Shown piece after piece: positions 53,297 through 64,000 of a stretch of DNA of 64,000 nt. Made by a program: the position numbers and the translations under genes. The first letter of the stretch is position 1. Each line of letters starts with the position of its first letter. Source of the stretch: Lyophyllum atratum (Eukaryota; Basidiomycota; Agaricomycetes; Agaricales; Lyophyllaceae); NCBI GenBank assembly GCA_014905825.1, contig JACGCN010000065.1, forward strand, positions 115,610 to 179,609, in the 5' to 3' direction. The notes under the pieces were generated by a model that ran no database searches, was not told where the DNA came from, and worked only from the letters and a program-made list of their open reading frames with translations.

Positions 53297-55610
53297 TCAT
53301 ACAGAATCCGATTCCGTCTTACACAGAACAAAGGCCCCCTCAAAACCTATCATGTCTACTGGAGTGAACCTTTCTCGCCAACGACCCACGAGATTCTGGT
53401 CGTGTAGGTAACCCTTGAAGACCCATTCTCCGAGATTAGTTTGCTCTGGATCGCGCTGAACCAGAAGGGGGTCAGAGATGCACGGTGCTAACATCCGTAT
53501 AACATACCGGAGACCGTAACAAGACAATTAACCCATCCCAGGGCCGAGCCCTACCGATGAGCTTGAAATGTCCCCATGCGTCTCCGTGCCGGAGGTCGGT
53601 CTTCGATAATATCAGCGCAGACAATATATGAACAATAAAACACAGCGTACTTCGCCGGTGAACAGAATGTCGCAAACCCCACTAGACTTCTGGCTGCGAG
53701 CGAATGAGGTTAGAGGCATCGGTACGTGGCAGGCAAGCTTACGAGAGAATGTCCTCATATTCATCCTCGTTGTCGATATAGGATGTGCTTGAGGCTCCAG
53801 AAATGAATGCTGGGTGCCCCTCTTGAGGGGCAGCCTCATCCGCAACGTCCATGTGGTCTGAAACCCAAGGTCTGTGCAATCTTGCACATGCTGAATTCGA
53901 GTATGGCGCTTCCCTCTTGGGAGTGAATGTTTCATAACGTGTATTTAGTCCAGTATCAGGGTCGAATACTTCAATTGCATCCTGGCGGGATAGATAATGT
54001 GTATCGGAGGCTATCGAGTAGTCCATATCATTTGCATACCTCTAGGGCTCTGATAGAGATCCTTGGCGGCAGCCAGGCGTTGAGAAAATCCTCATCACCT
54101 AGATCTCCCATAGCAGTAGCTAAAGGTATATCTGGCTGAAGGCAGTGGTGCTCTCTCAGGGTCCAATATAATGGTTTGTGTTGGACGGGAACTGAGGAGG
54201 AGCGACGGGGATCCAAGAGAGCGCTGATATGGGCATCAAAGTCCGGTAACTAGGAATTTCCGTTCATGAAGCTCTAAACGTGCGGTAGTTATTATAATTT
54301 GACACGCACCATTAAACGACCCTCCCAAGAGCCGACGAGAGATCCGATAGTGTATACTTTCCCTCTTAATGGTGAGGGTGCTGCCCAGGGATCGTAGCAA
54401 TTCACAAGACGACTCCAGTCTTCTTCGTATCGCCAGCTGCCATCTGCGGGAGATAGCAATTCTTCAACTTCATCTTTCTGATATTCTTCGTCAAATATAC
54501 CGTCGATGACCGGATTACATCTGGAGGGGGAGTGGATACGTTCTTCGAAATGGAACTGGGAAACATCCTCCAAGGTCGGGCCGGCCACATTCATGGCATT
54601 CGCCATAGCTCTATCCGCGGGTAGGGCATGCGCACTAAGTGGAAACGTCTGGGAAGTCTGTAGTTCTTCCGTTCGCAGCGCGGTCAGGAGTGCAGCAGCG
54701 GAAGTTATGATAGGTACCCCAAGGATGAGTTTATGCGAGAAATGAATGATCTCAGCGCAGGGAGGTGACGGCCCAGAAGAATGAGAAGGGGTGCTCGTCA
54801 CCTCTTCGCAAAGTGGTATATTGAAAAACGAATCGGGTCCGTAAACTGTAGGAACCTTGGTCTACCGTCAATCTAGGAACCACATCCAAAATGATCTCCA
54901 TCTCACCCGATACCCAGCCGTCACAAACGGGCGAAGAAATCCCAGCATCATTTGTTTGATTTCTGCCCGCTCCTGCGGTATGGTGCCTAAACGAATGTTT
55001 CTTGTGAGCCCCAAACATTGCAGATTCCGAGCTTCCTCACTCCGACTGATCGTCATCCAAAGAAGCCAAACAAGCAGAGAGTTGCTCGTCAGGTCGGAAT
55101 CCCATGCTACACGGAGATGCAGTCTAGCCATTACCAGGATGTCTAGATATGACTTTAGGCCAGCCCAATCTAGAAGCTGGCTCTCGTTCTTCCCGTCGCT
55201 TTCAGACATCCTTCAAGGAAAATCTTAGATGTCTAATACGGTCTTTTGAAGATTACATACATTAAATAAGCCGTCCACAAGTCTTCCGGCCGAAATTCGC
55301 GCCTTCCTCGCATTCGTCTCAAAGCAGCGAACCTGGAGATCAGTTCCTTTGCGAGACACCGACTTGTCAACCAGCGCGCTGTAAGGCGTCGCGCAGGCGC
55401 GGCATAATCGAACTTGAAACGGAATATCCTCGCGTATAGACGAGAGTTGTTTTGAACTGAGATTGCGTTATATACATGACGAGAGACAAGTGATAGCGCA
55501 TGTAATGCCGAAGGCGGCCCTAGGAATGTCGTTTCAGACGCGACAGCATGAAACGCAATCCGCTCCCAGTCGTTCAAGGAGAGTGCGTATAAGGGTGATG
55601 GAGTAGCCAT
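53297..55610 (-). CDS. F-box-like agaricomycete protein
   Basis: Seven or eight exons join in frame from ATG 55610 (MATPSPLYALSLNDWERIAF) to TGA 53297. The N-terminus resembles the fungal F-box: LNDWERIAFHAV, PPSALHALSLVSRHVYNAI. The next exons read YLDILVMARLHLRVAW and CLGLTRNIRLGTIPQERAEI. The third (TVYGPDSFFNIPLCEEVTS) leads into a long disordered part. The C-terminal exons have GVCDILFTGE, DLRHGDAWGHFKLIGRARPW, DGLIVLLRSP and GEWVFKGYLHDQNLVGRW RER, a conserved C-terminal beta-domain seen in agaricomycete F-box proteins. It may be a substrate adaptor of an SCF ubiquitin ligase; substrate unknown. Confidence 0.72.
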
Positions 55611-58600
55611 TGAAAGATGAGGGAGAGGGCGTGTACGAAGGGAGTGAGTGAGGTGGAAATGAGCCTTCTATAAAGAGACGCCGCCGAAACAAGAAGCCCA
55701 TCGGAGCGGGAATGTTGGAAGGTTCGTGGCATGTGCGTACAACACTGATCGCCGTTGCTTCGAATTATGTCCGTCAATTTGAAACAGTGAGATGCGACGT
55801 GGCCACGTCCCGAAACGCGATGTGGGATTGTAAAACAGAAAATGCTCCCCGGTCGAGATATAAGTTACTTCACGAACGTTCCAATCCCGTCAGCACGGCT
55901 TGAGTGGAGTCCGTTGAAGCTTTTCCACAGTGGAACTTGGAGGAACTGGAGCCTTGAGCCCAGACTGAGACAGCCGCCGGCCGGATATTGCCGAGGTTGC
56001 AGGTACGCCAAAGCTCCCCGTTGATGTGATGTTTTTCGGTGCCTCTTCGCTCGGCAACGCATTGGAGCTGTTGTCAGCTAGAAGGTGCTCTGCACCGCAT
56101 CAGGTGTCCACTTAACGAGAGGAAACGCGTATTGGTTCCGTGAGTGAGATACTAATGGTCAAGAACGAAGGGTCAGAGTAGAGAGTTCTGTCGTTAGTTC
56201 TCCAATCTCTACACACGACTCAGGATGCCTAGCTCACCTCATGTTTTTAATTTAAGAACAACTCAATTACGTGCACGTCCTGCAAGGGCGCGGCGACCCC
56301 AACGTGAGAGTCAAGGACTCAAGAAGTCTCCATGTCTTGCGAGCCCTACGTGTGTTTTCGAGCCTGTGACGACCTCCGACCTGGCTTGGAAAGATGGTCA
56401 CCAGCTCCAAATTCTCCAAGGACGTCTCTAGCTAGCGCTTACTCTGTGAACGTCGAAGCACAAATGCGAGAATAAATGGCAACGTAACGCTCGGGACTGT
56501 CAGGAATGATCGGGGTCTTCCTTTCATGGTGATGTCCTGATCAAAATCAGGTCCTGTGCCATGACTGATGGCCAGTGCTCGGATAACATCGACGGAGCCA
56601 TGGAACGCGCGGAAATGGTATAGAGCATGAGATTATCTGTCGAAAAAGAGGAATAGATGTGCATCAGCCATAAATACGTCATTACCAAACGTGAATTACT
56701 TTTGCAGCAGTCGAAATGATACCTACGGCATAAGTATGACACGGTCAGGATATGGGGACACGATATGTCCACAAGTCAACGGGGAGGGATTGATAGGGAT
56801 TATAGATTCGTTGAAGGCTATGCGCTATTGACTGTTAAAAGTGGGGTAATGGCCTCAGTAAGTCTGGGCCGTACGCCTGTGAGAATGGTGGCAAGGGCCT
56901 GGGTATGGTCGCCCGATGTTCTCAGCCAATCTTACCTACTTGATTATAGAGCTTGTACCGGCATCGGTCTACCACTGTATCGGCCCGAGGCTTGACCTAG
57001 CTTGACTAGGACTAAAAGAGTAGTAGCGCCTCCGAAATTCGATACATGGCAAGGGAACTGATCATCAGCCTGCAGCCGACGATTGACGTATACAGCCCAC
57101 TGCGTCCAGCGAGATGGCGCAAGATGCACTGAGAACCTGGGACATCGGGTGATTGAACATCGATCGCTGAACTTTTTAGAAAACGTGAATAATCGTACCG
57201 AGCTCTTACTCGACACAATCGTGGATGGTCAATCCCGATGCGAGCTGGACAATCAGGCTTACGCTGACTTGGTATTCGGCGGGGTTGGGAAGCGAAGACA
57301 GGAATATAAGGCCGTTGAGTGTCGTGCGTCAATTGACATGGTCGTAAGATCAGGCGCGTGTGAACTTCTTGATTGGAGTGACATTTACAGGAGTCCCCGG
57401 CGAGGTACAGCGATGGTGGCACGGCTGACAGACGCGCCGAAATTATGTCGGAACCGAAAGAGGGATTTGGATACCAAGGGTGATCCTCCTAGCATGATGG
57501 CATAAGTTAGAGAGGTTCCTGCTGGACCACCTTTAGGACGCACCTCACCGAAAGAGGATGGCGATTTATCTTACAGACTTGAGACTCTGCGAGACTCAGG
57601 TTCGCCCTGCGGCTTAATGATGGTTTAGTAACCTTATGGCGCTTGCTATACTGTAATGATGAGACGTGCTTTGGTTGTCATGTGGGGCGAGTATATATTG
57701 GATCCTAGAGAAGGGTTGCTTGAAAGGGTCTGAACCCTGGTGAAGGGTGTGATGAACGGCAGTCTTGAAGCATGATTTACAGTATGGAGGTACCCTTATA
57801 CGCTCCGGAAGACTCCAAAGAACAAAGATGATAGAGATGAGCTGTCATCAAGGTAGGTCACGATCAGCTTTTCAAGTTAATTCCGCAAAAACTCACAATA
57901 AGAGGTGGTGCTTGTAAGTGGGCTGAGGTAACCGAACGAGTCATGGCCATTCTTTATCCGTTTCAGTGAAGTATCCAGAATAAGTTCTCGTCCATCAGTA
58001 CTCAGTCGCTGTTTTTGGGTTGACGTTCCGGGCTGAAGTTGACCATGGTTGTCATGGTATAGATAATAGGAGCACGGAGTTTTAAAATTCTGCTCACGAA
58101 ATTGATTGTCGTCTATTGACATAAGGTCATAGGTTTCTCCAGATTGAGTCTGTCAATCCTCAAGCTTCAAGGCTCGGGATACGAGTACCACTAGCAGACA
58201 CTCGGAACGCTAGGCATATGATCAGCTTTGTCGTCTGAAAAGATGTCTGGATCAGGAGCCGAGGCTTGAGTTGTAAGCATTTTTTCTTATTCTTTTTCGA
58301 GTATGCGTCACTCAGTGGACAAAAGTTTTGCTTCCGAGTCATTGTGTAGATTCCAAAGGCGATTTGAATGTCTGGTTCCATTCACGCGGTCAATGTCCAG
58401 CGGTGATTATCAACCTGTCTCTGAAGTCATCTCCTTTAGAACTGTGTACACTCCCGCCCATTCGATGAAATATTCATTCCGACGCCAATGCGATGCTGCC
58501 ATGTGTGCGCCGCCATTGAAACCATCGATGCGGATACTACGCCGAGCGTCTTTCATGAAAGGTGGTCAGATGGAGCCTCATGTTCTGAACTAGCTTTCTG

Positions 58601-59848
58601 GTAAGGTTATGGGCGTGTCTTGGTCTTCTCATTATGTGGAGATTCTTAAGGCCAGGCCTCCACAACACAGCATCATGCGAGTTTGCGAGTGGTTTCTAAT
58701 TCCAAATATGCGCTTGCAGACGATCGTAGGCTTGTTATCGATATGAGTTCACCCACATGTTCACAATTTGGTGGAAGACAGTGGTTGTGTTCGGGCCGAA
58801 TCTATCTATCGAAATTTGCCCGACGCATCGTGAGGACATATGTTGTTTGATGACACGACCTCCCAGCTCCAGTCGGGTGAACGGGCGTTATGACTTGTAA
58901 CGGGGTTATCTTATCTCCTGCATCTTGCTTTCACTAATCTCGTCTTTGGCAGGTCCAAAAAGTACACTCATCGGATTGCAACTTATCGACATCGCATTTG
59001 ACATCGCATTCCTCGGTTTTGTACTCCCGTGACCTGCCGACTGCGCCCCGGGATGCGTCTGCTGACGACTTATTGCACCTCACGTTATACATCATCATAG
59101 CCTCCGTATCCGCGATCATGTACGCTTCGTTTCGATTCGGCCCATCGGACAGCAGGCAAGATTGCGGAACGCGCACCTCGTCGATCGCCGCACAACGTGG
59201 ATGATTACCTTTCCTCATCGCATGCTTTCTGGTTCATTGACAAGCCCAGGAACTTCTGTATGTTTAGATTCCCATCGATGAGCCCTTAATGCCAGCCTTG
59301 AAACACCAATACCATTATAGCCTCCCCCACGCTATACGGCTATCTCCCTTATCCTGACTTCTCACAGCGCCTATTTCTGCCTCGAAGATCACCTGGCCTG
59401 CAGTCTATTATAGCCTTTCCTCATATGGTGGATGTGCGGTCGCTGCGTGTGCGCTCATCTATAGTTCATCACACATCATGATAATTCATGTTCTTGGCTT
59501 TCCTTGGACAATCTTCGGTATCTTTCTATATCTTCTATATCCTGCTTTCCCCAGACTGAACTGCTCCGGCCGGCCATGTAACGCTGTCTGTTGTCACTCG
59601 ACACCGATAATAAGAACCCATTTTCTGTCCCGGACTCTGATCCATCCATTGTTCATTAACTTTACCGTTTTAAGTTTCCATCCACGCGGTAATCTTGTCT
59701 CATCTCCTTGAAGGCTTCTGAAGGTTCGCAACCCAGGTGTTGGGCGACTATTTCAGTGTTTGACGTTATTATATTCGGAAGGTGACAGGTTGACCTGATC
59801 CTGATCAACGACGTTGCTCCATATCTCGGAATTTTCGTGCCCGCCACC
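55611..59848. other. Gene-poor stretch
   Basis: About 4.2 kb with no recognised gene. Open frames at 56225-56431, 57083-57505 (both strands open), 58303-58593 and 58998-59204 (contains LLHLTLYIIIASVSAIMYAS, a possible membrane segment) lack domain or splice support. No repeat, transposon terminal repeat or RNA gene was found by eye. Decayed sequence or non-coding transcripts are possible. Confidence 0.4.
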
Positions 59849-60315
59849 ATGCCATCCTCAGCTCTCCCTTTGAACGTGGTCGCGCCCTCAAAATCAGATG
59901 CAGATAAGGACAGGACGCCCACGCCATCTTTCAAGCAACCGAGTGCATCGAAGCCATCCGCCCTAGCTCCAGCCGACATTTCGAGCCCGCATGAACTGAC
60001 TGCATTCGTGAATTTCAAGGAAATATTCATCTCAACGTGAAAGATGCTAACTTCGACCAGGTGGAGAGTCTGCTAGAGCAACTTGACACGAAATTTGACG
60101 AGATGTCGTCACAAATCTTGGACCGGAGTGCGTCTCTTTAGTCTCGTTCAGATGTTGATATTTCTGACGAGTTAACAGTGTCACAGATGTCGACGCGGGT
60201 TGACGCTCTTGAAGCATCAATACAGGATATCATTAACGGCGACATGAGCGTGCCACAGTCCCCGTCACCAAATTCAGCAACGCCCGCCATTCGTAGAAGT
60301 GACAACGCACTATAG
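59849..60315 (+). CDS. HSBP1: Heat shock factor-binding protein 1 (HSBP1) homologue
   Basis: Three exons: 59849-60007, 60061-60127 and 60179-60315; about 120 residues. The ATG has a strong context (CCACCATG). A disordered N-terminal extension (MPSSALPLNVVAPSKSD ...) precedes the coiled coil: SPHELTAFVESLLEQLDTKF, DEMSSQILDRMSQMSTRVDA and LEASIQDIING, with the regular heptad hydrophobics of HSBP1. The C-tail is Ser/Pro-rich. In animals and plants HSBP1 trimers bind the HSF1 trimer and limit the heat-shock response; WASH-complex assembly has also been ascribed to it. The fungal protein is longer at both ends than the usual 75-90 residues. Confidence 0.9.
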
Positions 60316-60931
60316 CATCTTGGAGGGTAGCAGCACCGAGGAGCCACACGGAAAGATTTCATTGGAACATGTACGCCTTGCTTCGTTTTATCGGAAATAT
60401 CGCGTGGCTAACTGGCGTTACAGAAATGTATTAATGGTGTACACTACATCCGCAACTTGGAACACTGTAACTTCAGGATGGCATGTTCAACCACGGCTTG
60501 CCCTATCACGACCTCGCGCTTCTGTATTCTCGCATTGCGATCCATGAACACCGTCACACAGGCAGCGGGAAGACACGGAGCATTGGATCAAAACAACCCT
60601 ATTTGATGGATTATTCGCCGAGTTTGGAATCCCATGCATTCCCTGTCTTGGAAGGTTGGAGGTTTCTGGACCACGCCCCTGTATTCTTTCACCTCGCACG
60701 CGAAATATGTATCCACCCCTCCAATGAATGTTTTATTATTCGCAGTGGCGACGGGTGTTCATATGCATTCCACCTCGCGACTAGCTCCATCCATCAAAAA
60801 TATGGCTCGTACCCATACTAATTCATCTCCATGACCCAACCCAGAGAAACCACATCATATGCTCCTTTCGACGTCAATGATGTGCGGATGAATAAAGTCT
60901 AACAGCTTTAGCTTATGAGATTTAACAGGTC
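60316..60931. other. Intergenic region between convergent genes
   Basis: An open plus-strand frame (60483-60821) shows no recognisable domain. Nothing else is seen. Confidence 0.45.
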
Positions 60932-62253
60932 TCATGATCTTGGACTCTCTATGGCAGTCACTGTATGATGTCCATGGGTAGTCGGCGCGCCTTCGTTGGA
61001 ATCTGCTGCGTGAATCGCCTTCAAACGACCCTCCAGCTCCAAACAATGATGCACCAGTTTCAGAAAACTGCGCTCCTTCACTCTCCAGCACCTCCAAGAG
61101 TCGAAAGTCGTTAAATGGTAGCTGATATTCCAGGCCATCACAAAACAATCTCGGATGTTCGCGATGTGCTGGCGCATACGGTTTTGATACGCCTCTTCGG
61201 TAAGCGCTGGCGAAGCCTTGGGTTCGGGGGGAAGAAGATGTTCGCTGTCCAGCTCATGCATCGCGTGGTCGGGATCTCGAGGTGCGTCGAAGGCTCCTCC
61301 GTCGTCTTCGTCCGAGACTCGGTCAGATCCGTCGTCAGAGGTGTCGCTCTCTGAAAGACCCTCCTGAGGTGGAGGGCGACAAGGCGGAGGAAGGGCAGGG
61401 GGAGGAAAGTGACCTGGGCCATCTTTCGAAGGAATTTCCATCTTCTCCCATATCGACTGGGTCATTTCTGGAGGCAGAGTATGGTCGTAATAAGCCTCGT
61501 GTGGAAAGTGGTGGTGCATCCGAACGACTACAAAGGCGGTATCTGGATGTCCTTCGTCCCTGGAGGAGATCAAGAGACCACTGCGACATGGGTAGCGAGC
61601 TTTAGCCAGGACCACGCCATTGCTCGAGGTCCGCTGTGTCTGCGAGATTTTGGATGGCTTCGTTTTGTGACCCTCGTCTTGCGAGCACCACAGTCTCGTC
61701 TTATGCCCGTCTTTCGTACGCGGGTGATCCTTAACGCTGTATAACGGACTTGTTCAAGTGAATGTCATGGCGAATAAGTAGGAAGGCGCGTACGTGAATC
61801 TGTATCCCGTAGCTTTCCAAATTTCGTGGGTGACTGTTTGTATCCGCTGCTTGTGGGTTACACTGTCATTATGTGTGCGATAGCTGGCAGCAAAGTTGAT
61901 GTCGTGGCTCTCCTTGAACAGTCTCGAAGTGCTTCATGAGCTCGTCCCTGTTATCGAAAGCTATTATTCGCTGTTCCAGGTTATCAGCTGGGGAAAGCTC
62001 TTTTTTTCGTGCTTAGGTACGTACATCCTTCGCGATTGCGCAATCATTTTCCTGTAAGGAAAGTCTTGTAAATACGACGCGAGAAGGAGTAGGTACATGA
62101 CGCATACGGGCTTCGCGGCATAATCTAACTCGTTCTGGGCGGCCCTCTGCAAAACCTTCTCAAAATTATTGAACCTTACACCTGGTCTGGAAGTTGTATC
62201 GCGTTTTCGTTTCGAACTTGATGATGATGATCCTGCGAGTGGCGTAGCATGAT
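60932..62253 (-). CDS. FLYWCH/WRKY-GCM1-like zinc-cluster protein, possibly frameshifted
   Basis: Minus-strand exons. 62118-62253 has Ser runs, then RDTTSRPGVRFNNFEKVLQ and RAAQNELDYAAKP. A small exon follows with ENDCAIAKD, then FDNRDELMKHFET, then in another frame FKESHDINFAASYRTHND and KQRIQTVTHEIWKATGYRF. The last exon (60932 to about 61741) has DHPRTKDGHKTRLWCSQDEG, YPCRSGLLISS and VVVRMHHHFPHEAYYDHTL, a W-C ... C ... H-x-H pattern of the FLYWCH/WRKY-GCM1 type common in basidiomycete, often repeated, gene families that may derive from Mutator-like transposases. The tail is Pro/acidic and then helical. The frame changes by one base near 61913-61930. The start codon is not found. Confidence 0.55.
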
Positions 62254-62874
62254 GGTGGGGAGCTGGTCCCCCGAAAATTGGAGGAAGAACAATTTGTTGG
62301 GATCAAAACGGATATAAATCCCTTTTGTGTTGCCGGTCGAGTCCATCACTCCCCGATACGTGCGAGGATAGGCCGTTGTGGTCTCTTATATGCGATGAAA
62401 AGCCGAAGTGAGGGAAATGGATGCGAGGAGCGCCTGCCTGAAGGCAATGAATGTGCAAAGGGGGTCAATCACCCTCAGGAACCAGGGCATCTCGATCACG
62501 TAATCTGCATTACTGGAAATAAAAATAGTCAGGGAACTTCGCAGATTACGTGTTTCTGCAGCTACGACTAGAGAAATTCTGATGGGGCTGGAATCAACGC
62601 TGGTGTGTAGAGAGTTTGCGCCACGTTTGGAACGACACGACGCGCCCGTCTCGACCTATACTATGAAATACTATGACTTCACGTTGGATAATATTTTTTG
62701 AAGAAAAACAATACTTAGATCATGTGACTACTTTCATGGTCCGCTTCGTACTTGCGACCCCACTGGGTCATCCCAACTGGTGCCAACCCATCCCACTGTG
62801 TCGCGCTCCCTACAATCTGTGATACACCAGCTAGGGACACTACAACGCTTTTCTTGAACATCTCTGAAGACCTC
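62254..62874. other. Region between divergent genes
   Basis: Probably promoters of the zinc-cluster gene and the aquaporin. An ATG near 62350 (minus) opens MDSTGNTKGIYIRFDPN but is out of frame with the exon below. The plus-strand frame leading into the aquaporin is open from about 62750 without a clear start. Confidence 0.3.
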
Positions 62875-63969
62875 ATGGCGGCGCTACTGGAGTTCGTTGG
62901 CACGGCGTCTTTTCTTTAGTTCTTGGCTCGGTGGGATTCAAGCAGCAACAGCAGAGAATCAAGCAGGTGCACGAATGGCCTCGGACGTCCAACAAGTTCT
63001 GTACATATCGACCTGTATGGGGTTTAGCCTTCTAGTCTCGGCGTGGCTGTTTTTTCGCATCACTGGTGGCCTCTTCAATCCCAACGTATCTCTGGCTCTG
63101 CTGTTAGTTGGCGTCATCAAGCCTGTCCGATTTGTGCTCTATTGCATCGCTCAACTGCTAGGCGCAATTGCTGGTTCTGCTCTTCTACTCGCCCTTACGT
63201 CGGGAAAAGATCTCTCAGTAAAGTACGTCCTAACTTGATCTTCATCGGCTCACTGGTTGACTCCGCGGTTCAGCACATACCTTCGGGATGGGATGGAACT
63301 AGTTACTCAAGGCATCTTTATAGAAATGTTCATTACGTCGGCCCTCGTTCTATCGGTTCTCATGCTAGCTGCTGAGAAGCATCAAGCCACGGCGTTTGCT
63401 CCTGTAACCTATTCATAGCTTCTTCTGTTCGTATCACCATGGCTAACTGCCTCTCTTAGGTTAGGTTCGGCATTGGTCTCACTCTCTTCTCGTGTCACTT
63501 GTAGGTAACTCTACTCCTTTCTGTGAATGAGAGGCGTTAACCGTTCGGTCTAGGTTTGCTGTATACTACACGGGCGCGTCGATGAACACCGCTCGATCCT
63601 TCGGACCAGCGGTGATTAGCAGATTTTCAACCCCACACCACTGGGTGGTATGTTCATTGCCATTTTATTCGACACGCTTATGACACTCTGCGTAGTATTG
63701 GGTCGGACCCATGCTTGGCTCCCTTCTTGGTTCTGCATTCTATGCCACAATCAAGCAGTACGAGCAACGTTCTAATCATCTCTACTTACTCACTCGTATG
63801 TATGAGCAGCTACCACTACTGGACACTTAACCCAGATCAAGACGCGACCGTCGTTCAAGATCTCGTGGAGAAATTGGAAAGCAGCCCTGTCGGTGATCCC
63901 GGAAGCAGCGTCGAGACCGTCAACGAGGTCCAACACCAGCTCCTGCCGAAGGTCGAAAGTCATGTGTGA
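62875..63969 (+). CDS. Aquaporin / aquaglyceroporin with variant NPA boxes; N-terminal frameshift
   Basis: Helix 1 begins [12 protein letters not shown] at 62875, then the frame shifts by one base near 62910 and continues [31 protein letters not shown]. The first pore box reads [16 protein letters not shown] (NPN). Then [20 protein letters not shown]; after an intron, [34 protein letters not shown]; then [20 protein letters not shown]; the second box [16 protein letters not shown] (NTA); [20 protein letters not shown]; and [20 protein letters not shown], ending at TGA 63969. Later exons splice cleanly with GT-AG introns near 63221, 63410, 63502, 63650 and 63752. This is a basidiomycete membrane channel for water or small solutes. 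If the shift is real, translation could only start at ATG 62972 and would lack helix 1. Confidence 0.75.
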
Positions 63970-64000
63970 CATACTGTGGGCGAAATCTCGTGTCCTTTTG

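Noticed and set aside
57012..57505. Open frames of about 140 codons on both strands
   Set aside because: No ATG in good position, no domain and no splice support; both strands open suggests chance.
1..64000. CRISPR arrays, operons, bacterial terminators, rRNA genes
   Set aside because: The DNA is fungal nuclear; no repeat-spacer pattern or rRNA sequence is visible.

Overview
The window is nuclear DNA of a filamentous basidiomycete, very probably an agaricomycete. Genes sit close together on both strands. Coding sequence is cut by many introns of about 45-60 bp with GT-AG ends, some exons are only 10-15 nt, and many products belong to agaricomycete-typical families: oxalate decarboxylase, DUF6533-like 7TM protein, DUF1996 secreted protein, basidiomycete HNH proteins, WOPR regulator. 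Gene models were built by hand by splicing reading frames against remembered family patterns; no alignment was run.

Layout. 1-2329 (+) is the 3' part of an oxalate decarboxylase gene. 2460-5200 (-) holds coding-like segments of an unrecognised gene. 5.4-8.7 kb has exon-like pieces and a frameshifted 7TM gene. 8985-10729 (-) is an ECM11-like meiotic protein. 11.35-17.25 kb holds a divergent pair: an HNH-nuclease protein (-) and a protein kinase fused to armadillo repeats (+). 17.7-19.5 kb (-) is a RING-like protein with SUMO-interaction-like motifs. 20.3-23.1 kb (-) is a secreted DUF1996 protein containing a candidate 2-nt microexon. 24-26 kb is poorly resolved. 26.2-28.3 kb (-) is an Sst2/FlbA-type RGS regulator, and 28.8-29.5 kb (+) an ICT1/mL62-type peptidyl-tRNA hydrolase.

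30.09-32.87 kb is an inverted, internally deleted copy of 11.38-17.14 kb. It carries a second intact HNH gene and a broken piece of the armadillo region. Then follow a methionine-permease-like transporter (33.8-35.8, +), a secreted basidiomycete protein (36.4-38.4, +), a DUF829/TMEM53-like protein (38.5-39.7, -) divergent from protein phosphatase methylesterase PPE1 (40.3-41.9, +), a secreted type-B carboxylesterase (42.3-44.4, -), a 72-residue secreted peptide (-), gankyrin/Nas6 (46.1-47.4, -), an unknown gene (48.6-49.4, -), a WOPR (Gti1/Pac2) transcription factor (49.7-51.5, -) with a long upstream region, an F-box-like protein (53.3-55.6, -), a gene-poor stretch (55.6-59.8), HSBP1 (59.8-60.3, +), a FLYWCH-like zinc-cluster gene that may be broken (60.9-62.4, -), and an aquaporin with a probable frameshift near its start (62.9-64.0, +).

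There is no operon logic. Most genes are housekeeping or signalling (G-protein attenuation, PP2A methylation, proteasome assembly, heat-shock-factor control, mitochondrial ribosome rescue, developmental transcription) mixed with secreted or wood-decay-type functions. The most unusual feature is the jointly duplicated HNH / kinase-armadillo block. Several genes carry single-base frameshifts, which could be real decay or base-calling indels.
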